DNA from: Gigaspora rosea
Lineage: Eukaryota > Glomeromycota > Glomeromycetes > Diversisporales > Gigasporaceae
NCBI GenBank assembly: GCA_003550325.1
Contig: QKWP01000030.1
Location: 168,230 to 232,229, forward strand
Direction: 5' to 3'
Length of the DNA: 64,000 bases
Shown: piece after piece, positions 1-9,659 of the stretch
Layout of the letters: each line of letters starts with the position of its first letter
Numbering within the stretch: position 1 is the first letter of the stretch
Position numbers and translations under genes: made by a program
The notes under the pieces: model-generated
Told to the model about the DNA's origin: nothing
Databases searched by the model: none
The model's input: the letters and a program-made list of their open reading frames with translations, nothing else

Positions 1-286
1 TAAATAAGTTACTTAAGCAATTTTAATCGTTTTGCTTAGTAAAGTTTAAACTTTACTATGTAGTGACTTTTGTCAATTAAAGGGCGAATATATTTTTTTA
101 AAAAATTTTAATTTTTCTGTCAAATGTAAAAATCAAAGGTTAATTAATAAAAAATTTTCCAATACTTAAGAAACTTTTGTGGTAGGTGAATTTTGATCTG
201 CTAAATAAGTTTACTTATGCGATTTTAATCGATTTGCTTAGTAAAATTTAGACTTTACTATGTAGCAACTTTTGTCAATTGTGGGG
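1..286 (+). repeat. two direct copies of an ~85-bp repeat
   Basis: Positions about 3-86 and 199-283 carry the same AT-rich unit. Both contain a form of TTTGCTTAGTAAARTTTARA followed by CTTTACTATGTAGYRACTTT and TGTCAATT. The copies have diverged at scattered positions and are separated by about 110 bp. No coding potential is seen. Confidence 0.75.
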
Positions 287-417
287 TAGCTTATTTTCAG
301 GTCAAAGATGTTTTTGAGTTTTTTTTAAATATTATAAAATTTGATTGGTCAATAGTCCTATCACTAGAGGGGTCAGAACCTATGTAATCCTTATCACATA
401 ATTTACTGCACTTTCCT

Positions 418-520
418 TAGAATGGTAGAAATAGTAGAAATAGTAGAAATGGTAAGAATAGTAAGAATAGTAAGAATGGTAAGAATAGTAAAAATAGTAA
501 AAATAGTAAGAATGGTAACT
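418..520 (+). repeat. 9-bp minisatellite (GTARRAATR)
   Basis: Roughly eleven tandem copies of a 9-bp unit such as GTAAGAATA/GTAGAAATA/GTAAAAATA. The open frame across it on the minus strand is only the repeat read as Thr-Ile/Leu and is not a gene. Confidence 0.9.
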
Positions 521-984
521 ATTTCATCAGTACTTCTAACTAAGCTATTTATAGTTAATAATATAATAGAATAAAATAAGATAATAAAATATTTCAATAA
601 AAATACAATTAAAATGATAATATTAAGAAAAATAATATTAAAAACTCATTCTATAACATTTCCATTCCCTTTAAGAATAAGCACCACAAATCTTAATTTC
701 TTCTAAGATCATAGAGAAGCTTTCTTCACTTAAATTATCCAAGTTAGTATAAGTTATTGTTATAGTGGGATAAAGATAAAGTAGTCCACAAATTTGGAGA
801 AGTTAATAAATTTGCTAGTACATTTTTATATTTATGAAGTTCATCAAGGTCCAAAACTTTCTTTTAAAGCATTTCATAGTTTTTGGTTTTCTTTCTTGGT
901 GTTATTACTTGTTTTTAATTGTTTAAGATAATAACAGGCTTAAAGAATTCTAACTTGAGGTTTTTTCTGGATGGGTTCGTATTA
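521..984. other. intergenic, nothing recognised
   Basis: AT-rich sequence without a supported gene, RNA or repeat boundary. Confidence 0.6.
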
Positions 985-1290
985 TTTCGCCAACAATCAC
1001 TTCACTGACATAACATTTCACCGACAAATACTCACTGACAAGTTCATTTTACCGACAGTTTGTTTCACTGAAGTTCATTTCACCAACAAGTTTTTTTTTC
1101 AAAAAGCACCCTAATTTTAGCCTCAACTCTACCTAATTCTACTCTGACCCTAATGACAATGACCAGAATTACTTTGTCGGTGAAATAAGCTTCGGTGAAA
1201 TAAACTGTTCGGTAAAATGAACTTGTCAGTGAATAATTGTCAGTAAAATGTTATGTCAGTGAAGTGATTGTCAATTAATTGATTGTCACC
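985..1290. mobile_element. fold-back element / MITE with CACTGACA-type arms
   Basis: A left arm (about 992-1092) rich in CACTGACA and TTTCACCGACA is matched by an inverted right arm (about 1170-1287) rich in TGTCAGTGAAGTGATTGTC. About 80 bp of unrelated spacer lies between. The arms are built from short degenerate repeats. No target duplication was established. Confidence 0.65.
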
Positions 1291-1440
1291 CTTTCTGGAT
1301 TAGATAGGTATTTCTTGTAATTTTGCTAAGTTAGTGGTTCCAGTCAAAGGATAAATACAAGTTCTATTCTTTGTCAGAACAGTTTTTCCTGATTCTTTTT
1401 GGTTACTATTTCCTTGGTCAAGTAGAATGCTTCATCACGA

Positions 1441-1660
1441 AATATTATAAGTAGATTTATATCGATTTATAACGCATAATCGATTTATATCGATTAAAAT
1501 TAAACGTTACACATCGATTAACTTGTTATAAATCGATATATATCAAAAATCGATTAATAACGAAAATAGGTAAGTAATCGATGTAGATCAAATTATCAAT
1601 TATCATCGAACTAATCAAAATCGCTAAATATCGATCATTACGTTATTAATCGATAATTAG
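1441..1660. repeat. ATCGATT-rich subterminal repeat array (left)
   Basis: At least ten occurrences of ATCGATT/ATCGATA or their complements lie within about 200 bp. A similar cluster is at 8760-8931. Such clusters resemble the subterminal transposase-binding repeats of CACTA elements; that role is inferred. Confidence 0.6.
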
Positions 1661-1729
1661 CATTATAATTTAATTTGGATACACTTTAAATATTAGATAA
1701 CCTTTAAATATAAATATACGCGTTAAATA

Positions 1730-4700
1730 TTAGAACATAAAACTGTTCATCAAATATTCATTTGTTTTTTCAAATCTTGCAACTATATGTACGGTTCTAT
1801 CTATACTATCTATAGGTATACAACTGTATTGTTTAATTAATTTCAATTTAGGACATCCCCATAATTCACCAACTTCATCATACCAACGAACAAGAGCGAG
1901 TTCTAACGGATCTTTGTCTATCGCTTGGTAAAACTTGAGTATCAACAGAATCTTATAAATGATATTTTTTATATGCATTAGTATATATTACTCACGAAAT
2001 TAGAGAATATTTCCTAACTCGTTGTTTATAGCCGTTATTATCGTTATTTATTGTTAAAAAGCGTTAGAATATGTGTAAATCAATAAAATGAAACTGATAC
2101 TTACTAAGCCATACCAATTTAATTCATTTCCTTGATTATCAGGTGCACTTACTGTAACGTTAGAAAACATTGGTTTTCCATGAAAATTTGATGTAGCACG
2201 AATTATATCAGTACTTTCTAAAGATACAGAAGAAAATATTTCTATACGATTATCTTCGTCAAGTGACACAGTTGATTCCACTTCGAAAAAATCATCAAGG
2301 CCAGTTAGTAGGTTTTGAAAGCCTTCGGCTTGTAATGGGTCCAAATTATTTCTATTTTTCTGAAGGAAATCTTCCAGTTCTTCTGACCTTAACGTTAAAG
2401 CGCATAGAAGTTTTCCAAACCCTTTTGTTCGGCGATATTTTTTAGGGACATCTTTTTCGGTGAGTTTTTTCTGTTTAACCTAATAATAATCGATTATTAG
2501 CGATGCTTAGGGATTATCTACTAAGCAATGTTGGCATTGGACGTATGTCCAATGCCAACGCTGATTTACTATATTTAAAACGTACTGCATTCAATATTTG
2601 TTTCATATAGTCTTTCTTGTTCGACATTCGATAAGGTATTTTCACATATTCCTTATGAAGTGTTTCATAAGTTTCAGTGGTCATACTGTTTATTGACCCA
2701 TATTTTCTAATTGCAGGTACTACGTGATAGCACCAAGAATGAAGCTTTGGCAATTGTAGCCCACTTGGTGAATATTTAGAAAATATTTTAACGAATTCTT
2801 GGGCCCAATCCACAATTAATTCCTGTAAATTAATCGTTAATATTTGAACGTTTGTAAAAAGCTATGTATTTGGGATTTTTGCTAACAAAATCACCCTTCG
2901 GAACTATGAATTACATAGTCCCGAAGGGTGATTTTGTTAGCAAAAAATCTTATTTGTTTTATACCTGTAATTGATTTAAAGAATTGTCAGTAAACGATTC
3001 TTTTTGTGATGCAATATACATCCGAAGAAATTTGTAATGTACGCGGCATAACCGTTCATTACTAATTCCTGGCTTCCTATAATCTTTATATAGGTTGTCA
3101 AGCGCGAAAATTATTACTTTCAATAAATTTCTTAATTCATCTGCTGTCATGCGTGTTATTTCGGATATATTTTTCAATATTTTGAGGCCCTTATGCCTAG
3201 GAATCAGCGTTAATCGCTGCTCAAAGATTTGCATCACTTGTCTTTCACACTGGTCGTTTAAAAGTTCTTTAGTATAGTCGAGCATATACTTAAAGAGACC
3301 AAGATCTAAGGTATGCATTCGATCAGGGACGATAGCCTTGTATATATTAAAGTTGCTAAAAAAAAAAGCATTTACTTATTAATAATAATAATAATAATAA
3401 TAATAATGCATTTATTAGTTTACTTATGCTAATAAACCTAATTAACTTTAATTTATACCTTATTTCCCAAAATGCATTTGGTTCAGGATGAATTGAATAA
3501 TAATGTTTTTCACCGTCCTCTATTACTTTTTTCATATAATTAGGTGTTCTTGATGATATATTAGTCAAGTTAATATTATTCAAGTCATCCCTCGATACTA
3601 AACACGAATAACAAGGACTTCTTGATGCAGATGACTGGTAAACGTTAGCCATCTTACTGGCCTCAAGCAAATCAGCCAGTAACATTGAAATTCGTGGGAC
3701 AAATGTTATTAAGTTACCACGAACGACGAAATTAAGCTCCGGACCATCAGCAATGGGCTTGAGCAAAATCCTTAAGCATTCATGAAAGACTTTTCTTCGT
3801 AATTTTCGAAATTCTTTAGAATTTTTTGTTGTGGAATCTTTAGCTTTTAAGATAGGTAGGTACCCGATTAAAGCTTTAGATTCTGGCTTGTTTCGCTGGG
3901 AGTTGGGTATGTTACCTAGAGTTTGAAACCGATTTTATTTGATTAAAACCGATTTTATAATATGAAAATAAAACCGATTCCAAACACTAATGTTACCTAA
4001 GGATAAAAATATAGGGTGTCCGGAAGATTTCCCCATATGGTCTAGGGCCGTTGCATCGGAATAAAGGATTATCGATAGTAATCGTTGACCAGGAAGTAAT
4101 GACGATTCTTCTCGTTCCCACCAGAGGCAATTATATTGCTCTTCAAAGATACGGCACTCTACGTTATTTCTTATCTCCCTTTTATTTACAAATTTAAGAA
4201 CTAATTGCTGATTTATACTATCGATCATTAATAAAGACTTTATTGTCTTTATTAATGATCGATAGTAAAACGTATAATTAACGCCTTGAAACGTTATAAT
4301 AGGAATTTCTTTGAACGTCATGTGAGGGATTGTTGAATTATCCAGAAATTCCTTTCCAAACTTTGTTGTTGGAGGGAGAGGCGAAACATCCAGATTTGAA
4401 TGCTTATTGAAAAATTTTATAAAAGCATCACCAACCGAATTAGACAGTTGATGTTTACTAATAATTTCCATAAATTCACGATATGCATCGTTGGGCCAAT
4501 TAACTTCGTATGGATGTAGAAGGTCATGAAATGCATCATCAGGTGAAGCACCTTTGTAGTCTTCTGGATCAATTTCAATAGGTATAAAAGAAGACTCAGA
4601 ATCTGCTGAAAGATGCTCTGTTTCCATATCGGAACAAGGTGATACTGATACGTCTTCGTTCTAACATGCAATTATTATATAACGTTTAATAACTTATAAT

Positions 4701-5082
4701 AGCATTTATAACGCAACTAACTTTATATATCATAGAATTTACATCATAGTTATTTTCTGTTTGCATAGAAGAATCTGACTCAGAATCTGACTCAGAATCT
4801 GACATAACTTCGTCCTTATTTAAGTATAATCGTTAATTATCGTTTTAAAACTTTATTAACAAATTATTACTAATTTACCCCATATATTATAGAAAATTCA
4901 TCTGTATAAGAATCGTAACTAGAACCATAATCTGGAAGATCATAAATGCTAGCATTCACTTGCTCGTCAGGATCAGTTTGACTTGCCTTGTCATTAATAT
5001 AGGGATGACTCTGAGAAATGTGTTGAGATAATGAACTAGATTTTGAAAAATCACGAGGACAATAAGGACATTGCCAACGCAT
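1730..5082 (-). CDS. Plavaka-type transposase, eight exons, apparently intact (880 aa)
   Basis: DDE transposase of the fungal Plavaka group (CACTA/EnSpm superfamily), expected to act in the nucleus on the element's ends. Proposed model: complement(join(1730..1951, 2105..2479, 2586..2822, 2965..3355, 3459..3915, 3997..4660, 4722..4814, 4879..5082)), 2643 nt with no internal stop; all seven joins use GT-AG and keep frame. The start at 5082 puts a C2H2 finger (CPYC...H...H, residues about 5-26) at the N-terminus, as in the family; longer upstream frames are low-complexity. An acidic Ser/Asp linker follows. Family blocks seen in order: YSDATALDHMG with PIFLSLGNIP, RGNLITFVPR, DRMHTLDLGLFKYML, LPKLHSWCYH, and near the end LALVRWYDEVG with VHIVARF. 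The catalytic residues were not assigned one by one. A diverging gene starts about 1.2 kb away on the plus strand. Confidence 0.85.
2531..2558. repeat. short palindrome in transposase intron 6
   Basis: TTGGCATTGGAC and its exact complement flank a four-base loop. It lies in the intron between the 2586-2822 and 2105-2479 exons. The frame runs open through it, but only the GTACGT donor at 2585 joins the conserved frames. Confidence 0.7.
2881..2941. repeat. 61-bp palindrome in transposase intron 5
   Basis: 28-bp arms (2881-2908 and 2914-2941, one mismatch) begin GCTAACAAAATCACCC. The 5-base loop is AATTA. The palindrome lies wholly inside the intron 2823-2964 and looks like a small mobile hairpin; mobility is inferred. 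Confidence 0.85.
3379..3406. repeat. (AAT)n microsatellite in intron 4
   Basis: About nine AAT triplets inside the intron 3356-3458 of the Plavaka transposase. Confidence 0.9.
3909..3999 (-). repeat. 81-bp intron flanked by a 10-bp direct repeat
   Basis: ATGTTACCTA occurs at 3909-3918 and again at 3990-3999, exactly across the two splice sites of the intron 3916-3996. One copy contains the donor (G/GTAACAT) and the other the acceptor and next exon (AG/GTAACAT). This is the arrangement expected if the intron arose by insertion with target duplication or by a local tandem duplication. Confidence 0.8.
4216..4267. repeat. perfect 23-bp-arm palindrome inside a coding exon
   Basis: TACTATCGATCATTAATAAAGAC (broken here as TACTATCGATCA plus TTAATAAAGAC) at 4216-4238 is repeated as its exact complement at 4245-4267, with loop TTTATT. 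It lies within the 664-nt exon of the Plavaka transposase and is translated without disturbing the frame. Confidence 0.9.
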
Positions 5083-5683
5083 TTTGAAAAAAAAATAGAG
5101 AAACAGAAAAAGAGAGAAAAAATGAAGAGAAAGAAAGTAAAGAAGCAAAAGAAAATAGAAGAAATAGGGAAAAGAAAGCAAATAAGAGAAAAAGAGGAAA
5201 AGCGAATAAGAACGGTTAAAAGACGATAAAAAACAAAAGATAGCGAAAATATGAAAGCAAAAGAAAGCAAAATAAATGTAAGAATAAAGAAAAAAGCAAA
5301 TGAGAGAATAGAAAAAGAAATAAAAGAGAATTGAGTGAATAAAATGAATAATAGGATAGAGAGATCGAAAGGTGAAAGATAAAACTGAAAATAAGTGATA
5401 TTAAACGATATTAAGCGAAATCAAGCGAAGGAGAAAGAGATAAAATGAGAAAATAAAAGGGCGCTAGGACACCGGAACCTAGACTAGATTCTGTTCCTCG
5501 GATTTAAAAGAGAAGAGTGAACGACAAATAATAAAAAGAAAAAAAAAGAATATTGAATTAAAGCGATTATCAATTATAAAGAAAGTCCGTAAGAATGTCT
5601 AAAGGATAATATTCAGAGAATTTGCTTTGTATCTGTTTGTATCAATTTATATCTATTTATATCGATTTAAATCAATTTAACTT
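5083..5683. other. purine-rich spacer upstream of the transposase
   Basis: On the plus strand, 5083-5560 is a long A/G-rich run of AAAAGAGAAA-like sequence, giving spurious Phe/Leu/Ser open frames on the minus strand. 5560-5683 is AT-rich with TATCGAT-type words. This is the presumed promoter side of both diverging genes, but no specific promoter element could be assigned. Confidence 0.5.
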
Positions 5684-5684
5684 T

Positions 5685-5886
5685 TATTTTCAAACCAATT
5701 TCATACGCTAGTAAACAACTAGCGTTATATTAATGCGTGACCTAACATGTGCGCCAAAGAAACTTTATTTTTCAAAACAATTTCATACGCATTAATGCGT
5801 GACCTAACATGTGCCCCAAAGAAACTTTATTTTTCAAAACAATTTCATACGCATTAATGCGTGACCTAACATGTGCACCAAAGAAA
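5685..5886 (+). repeat. 62-bp tandem repeat, about three copies
   Basis: The marker GCGTGACCTAACATGTGC recurs at 5735, 5797 and 5859 (period 62). CCAAAGAAACTTTATTTTTC and AACAATTTCATACG lie between copies. The last two copies are nearly identical. Confidence 0.9.
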
Positions 5887-6016
5887 ACCCGAGCGGCATC
5901 GGGCTTTCAATTATCTTTTGTAACGGACATAATCGATTCAATTTATTACCTAATAAATTAAATCGATTATCTCCGTTACGAAATATAATTGAAAGCCCGA
6001 TGTCACTCGGGTTTTC
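5883..6016. mobile_element. 134-bp hairpin (fold-back MITE-like)
   Basis: GAAAACCCGAGCGGCATCGG at the left is mirrored by CCGATGTCACTCGGGTTTTC at the right. The ~60-bp arms continue inwards through AATCGATT on either side of a short AT centre. It sits between the two diverging genes and directly abuts the 62-bp tandem repeat. Confidence 0.85.
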
Positions 6017-6262
6017 TCATTCAGCGAAATTATGCAATATACAAAAAACTCAGCCACGCGATAAATCTCAGAATATTGTCATTACAAGTATAATGATCAA
6101 AAACGTTTTCATCATTCAAATTTTTTTTCAATCGGTACGTTTTTCATCATTACGTTTTATTTTTTTTTTCCCCTGCTTACGAAAGCCTTTACAATTATAT
6201 AAATACAATGGATTTCTAGCGTTTGAAGGTAATTGAAATTTCTTTTTAGTAATTTTGGAAAA

Positions 6263-8543
6263 ATGAAAAACACAAAAAACTCACCTTCCACAACTCCTAA
6301 TACACCATATAATAATGAACAACCTTGAACTGTTCGTTCTCGATCGGTTTCTTATATACCATATGACCCTAAACAATCTTCTCAAAATGTTCGTTCTCAA
6401 TCGGTTCCTTATGATGACTATAATCCTCAACAAACACCTTATACTTTTCGTTTTCAACCATATAATACCGACCCTAAACAACCACAACCATCTCAAAATG
6501 TTCGTTCTCAATCGGTTCCTTATGATGACTTTAATCCTCAACAAACATCTCATACTTTTCGTTTTCAACCATCTAATACACCATATTATTCCGCTTATCC
6601 TCAACAAACGCTCAATAACGCCCCTCAACAAGCACCTTATAATTTTCGTCCTCAATCGGTTTCTAATTCACCATATAATTCCGCTTATGATTATGATTCA
6701 ACAGATCCATCTGAAAGTCTTTTAAGCGTACAAGACATCTTCTCAAAAATGAGTGGAAAAGGAAAAAGTCGCCAACCCTCTCGTCGTCATGCACTCCCAC
6801 CTTCACTTCCACCTTCTCGTCAGTCTCGTCGTTTATCACCAGATAACGATGGAAATCGTTCCTCACCTGATCCAGTTGGATCACGTGAAAGATCAACCAA
6901 TCAAGATCCACCACGTAACCATGATGGTATGATATATGGGGCCTTTGCAGTAGAAAGGGCCCTTACTGGAATATAAATAATTTTAAAATACAAAACTTTA
7001 ATCAAAGATATCTCAGCAACTACTTGATCAAATTTAATAAAAATTTTTTTATTTAAATTCTATAAATATATAAAATTTAAATAAAAAAATTTTTATTAAA
7101 TTTGATTAAGTGGTTGCTGAGATATTTTTAATCAAAGTTTTGTATTTTAAAATTATTTATATTCTAGTAAGGGCCCTTTCTACTGCAAAGGCCCCATATA
7201 AGCCCTTTTTTTTTGTTTTTGTTGTTCTTCGAATGGAAAATCTTTTTCTTTTTTTTTTTATTAATAATAATGAGAAACCTTTTTTTTTTTTTTTTTTTTT
7301 TTAAAACAAAAAAAAAAAAAAAACAAGACCGTCCCCACCACCGCTACCGCCAAGAGTTTGGAAGACTTTATACCCAAAATCAGCAACTGTACTTATTACT
7401 CAAACGGCTTACTGAAGATGTTCAAGAAATAAAAACCGAACTAAAGAGAAAGCGAGAGGAGCAAGAGAATGAACTCTCCCCCCAAGTGATGGACGTAAGT
7501 GAATTTCTTTCTAAATATATATTTTTTTTATATCGAATATATTCATTGTAAATGTTTGTTTTGTTTTTTTTTTTTATTTTAAAGGGGATATATAATGGCG
7601 TTGTAAAGCAGTTATTTCCGAAACATGTTTACCCGAACCAGAGTGTCCTGAAGGAGGCGTTGAAGAATTACCTCGAGGAAAAACTTCCCGACTTTATGCG
7701 AAGTATGAGTCCAAACCAGTATACAAACCGTTTTCATGGTGAATGGTGTAGTGCGGTACGTCATTAATCGATAATATTTTTTTTTTAATATTGTTATTTT
7801 ATCGTTCACTAACGATAACAATTAATATTTGTATCTTTTCATTATGATATTATTAATTGCTACTTTAATTATTTTAACTTAATAAATTTGTGATAATAGC
7901 TTCTCGCAAAAATGAAGAATTATCGAGGTGCAGAGTTGCAGAGCGTTAGGTCGGCAATGTGGAAAGTTTTTGGCTCAGAACAGTTGCCCTCCTTGAAAAA
8001 CAGCGCCAAGGCCCCCGTAATTGTAAAATGGAAAGAAAATCCAAAAATATCCGAGTGTCATCGTTTATTGTTTGAAACAAACAGTGAAAATGTGTTTTGG
8101 ATCTCTGCGATAGCAAGGGCTGCATTTTCGGAAGTTGCAGTTCCCACACTAACAAGCGAACACTGCGCTTTTGCACTAGCAGTATGCGACATATTCTTAA
8201 ATCCAAAATCCAAGAGTATTACATGCGACGAGAAAAATATGAAACTTCGTATAGAGAAGTATCTTGTATATATTTGCCATTTTCTTTATTTCTTTTATTG
8301 TACAATATTTTAAACAAACTAACGTTTTAATAAATATAGAACGATTTTAATAATGGTGGTCCGTCGTATAATTCGTCTGAAACGATTATGAACGATGAAT
8401 CAGAGGTTCGGCACACCTCTGATTCACAGCAAAATACTCCCGAATCAGAATCTAGGGAATATAGGGTATCTAGGGCTTCTTCTCAGGGTCTTTCGCAGGA
8501 AGAATTGGATGATTTGTTTGGGGTTGATAATTATGCTGATTAG
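6263..8543 (+). CDS. unknown protein, possible companion of the Plavaka element; first exon has an in-frame TGA
   Basis: Not recognised. Proposed exons: 6263..6926, 7328..7494, 7585..7755, 7900..8265, 8340..8543; the four joins keep frame with GT-AG introns. Exon 1 encodes a Ser/Pro/Gln/Tyr-rich segment with two imperfect repeats (around 6383 and 6496, marked by SQNVRSQSVPYDD) and then an Arg/Ser-rich basic stretch. Exon 2 is a helical charged segment (LLLKRLTEDVQEIKTELKRK, coiled-coil-like). Exons 3-4 look globular (VKQLFPKHVYPNQSV, NVFWISAIARAAFSEV). Exon 5 is acidic and ends EELDDLFGVDNYAD. A TGA at 6326-6328 follows the first Met after 21 codons; either it is a decayed codon or the true start lies downstream (next in-frame Met at 6749). 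Intron 1 carries a MITE. The head-to-head position suggests a second protein of the same transposon. Confidence 0.6.
6933..7200. mobile_element. 268-bp palindromic MITE in intron 1 of the unknown gene
   Basis: TATATGGGGCCTTTGCAGTA at the left is repeated inverted at the right end (GCAAAGGCCCCATATA). The inverted arms extend over about 120 bp each. Flanking TA dinucleotides fit a Tc1/mariner-type TA target. It lies in the intron 6927-7327, just inside the donor GTATGA, so the exons are not interrupted. Confidence 0.85.
7205..7323. repeat. poly(T)/poly(A) tract
   Basis: Runs of T, the longest about 22, are followed by a run of A just upstream of the acceptor at 7327. They give artefactual Phe/Lys open frames. 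Confidence 0.85.
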
Positions 8544-8573
8544 TTTAGTTTTAATTAGTCATATTCGTTGTAT

Positions 8574-8689
8574 GTAATTTAGCGATATGTATTTCTTTTT
8601 AATTAATAAAATTTAAATTGCATTTGTCTGCGTAATTTAGCGATATGTATTTCTTTTTAATTAATAAAATTTAAATTGCATTTGTCTGC
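8574..8689 (+). repeat. exact 58-bp tandem duplication
   Basis: A unit beginning GTAATTTAGCGATATGTATT is present twice without visible difference, immediately 3' of the unknown gene's stop codon. The exactness implies a recent duplication or an assembly artefact. Confidence 0.9.
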
Positions 8690-9164
8690 ATTATAAAAAG
8701 TAATATTTGATATTAATATCAATTTACTAAATATGAGTAATAAGTATAGAGTATAATAGTATTGATATTGGTACAATTAGAAAAAATCGATTAGAATCAT
8801 TATTCGTTATTAAACGATACTAATTTAAATCTGATATCTATCGATTATTATCTTAATCGATAGTCATTGTCAGGGGGGATTTAAATCGATTACTATCCAA
8901 TAACCGATATAAATCGATAGTAATCCCCGTGCAAATTTTGGTGATATTGTATCTTTTTCAATAAACTCCAGTTGGTTATTGCTTTTATTATTTTCTGGTT
9001 ATAGTCCTAAATTTTCTAAATTGGGTTCTATCAAATATATATAGTTATTAAGATTTGGTTTAGGTGAATAATTGTTAATTAAATATGGATAATAAAATCT
9101 GATTGGCCAATATTCATATTTATGTATATTTAAAATTCTCTATTAAAGCTTTTTAAAGGGTTGA
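8690..9164. repeat. right-hand ATCGAT-rich cluster (8760-8931), then plain AT-rich sequence
   Basis: Repeated ATCGATTA/ATCGATAG words and a local inverted repeat around GGGGATT...AATCCCC (8874-8928). This is the counterpart of the 1441-1660 cluster. Nothing is recognised from 8932 to 9164. Confidence 0.55.
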
Positions 9165-9455
9165 CAGCAAATAACTTTTGATCCAATAACCCGATTTGGA
9201 TAAAACAACTACCAAAATATTCATCCGATTCTAATGAGCCCAAAATTGTTAAATCAAATCACTTGCTCCTAAGATCATTAAGAATTTGTATCACTTTACA
9301 TGTTTAAAAATTGATTAAATTTAAACATCTGAATGAAAAATCCTTAATAATCTTGGCATTTTGAAATTAAATTTGGATGATTTTGGACTCTTAAGAATCG
9401 TCTCTGGTAGTTGTTTTATCTAAATTGGGCCACTGGATTAAATTTTTTAATAATA
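9165..9455. mobile_element. inverted-repeat MITE
   Basis: GATCCAATAACCCGATTTGG with ACAACTACC and GAGCCCAAAATTGTT on the left is matched imperfectly inverted on the right (GGTAGTTGTTTTATC, GGGCCACTGGATTA). The same units build the large palindrome at 37408-37985. Confidence 0.75.
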
Positions 9456-9529
9456 TTTCAAATATGCGCAAATATATTACTTATTGGCCTTTGGTCACAT
9501 GACCATAATGAGGTATTTTATTTATAGTT

Positions 9530-9600
9530 ACACCTCTATACATCACCAAAATAGGGTGCAACAGACTTGGTGATTATAAAGAGGTCAGACTGTATTAAGT
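9530..9600. repeat. fragment of a mariner-type MITE end
   Basis: ACACCTCTATACATCACCAA and TTGGTGATTATAAAGAGGTC followed by GACTGTA resemble TIRs of the kind seen at 29095-29268. Only a short inverted pair is present. Confidence 0.45.
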
Positions 9601-9659
9601 TTATACAATTAGTATAATATATACCTAGTAAGAAATTGTATTATTAATCATTAATAATA

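Larger units (their letters stand above)
1436..8931. mobile_element. candidate two-gene Plavaka (CACTA-superfamily) transposon
   Basis: Two head-to-head genes, a Plavaka transposase (minus) and an unknown protein (plus), lie between ends rich in ATCGATT/TATCGAT. The left edge begins CACG and has GATTTATATCG about 20 bp in; the right edge, read inwards on the minus strand, also begins CACG and has GATTTATATCG at about the same distance. This suggests short inverted termini plus subterminal repeats, as in CACTA elements. No convincing target duplication was found, so the outer limits and the inclusion of the second gene are inference. The alternative is a smaller Plavaka element beside an unrelated gene. 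Confidence 0.35.

Noticed and set aside
403-597. 64-residue Thr/Ile-rich frame
   Set aside because: It is the 9-bp minisatellite read through.
2514-2600. Read-through C-terminus after the 2586-2822 exon
   Set aside because: It translates a palindrome inside an intron; the GTACGT donor at 2585 joins the conserved frames.
4870-5270. Longer N-terminal starts for the Plavaka transposase and an overlapping Phe/Ser-rich frame
   Set aside because: The extra residues come from the purine-rich spacer; the Met at 5082 directly precedes the family's zinc finger.
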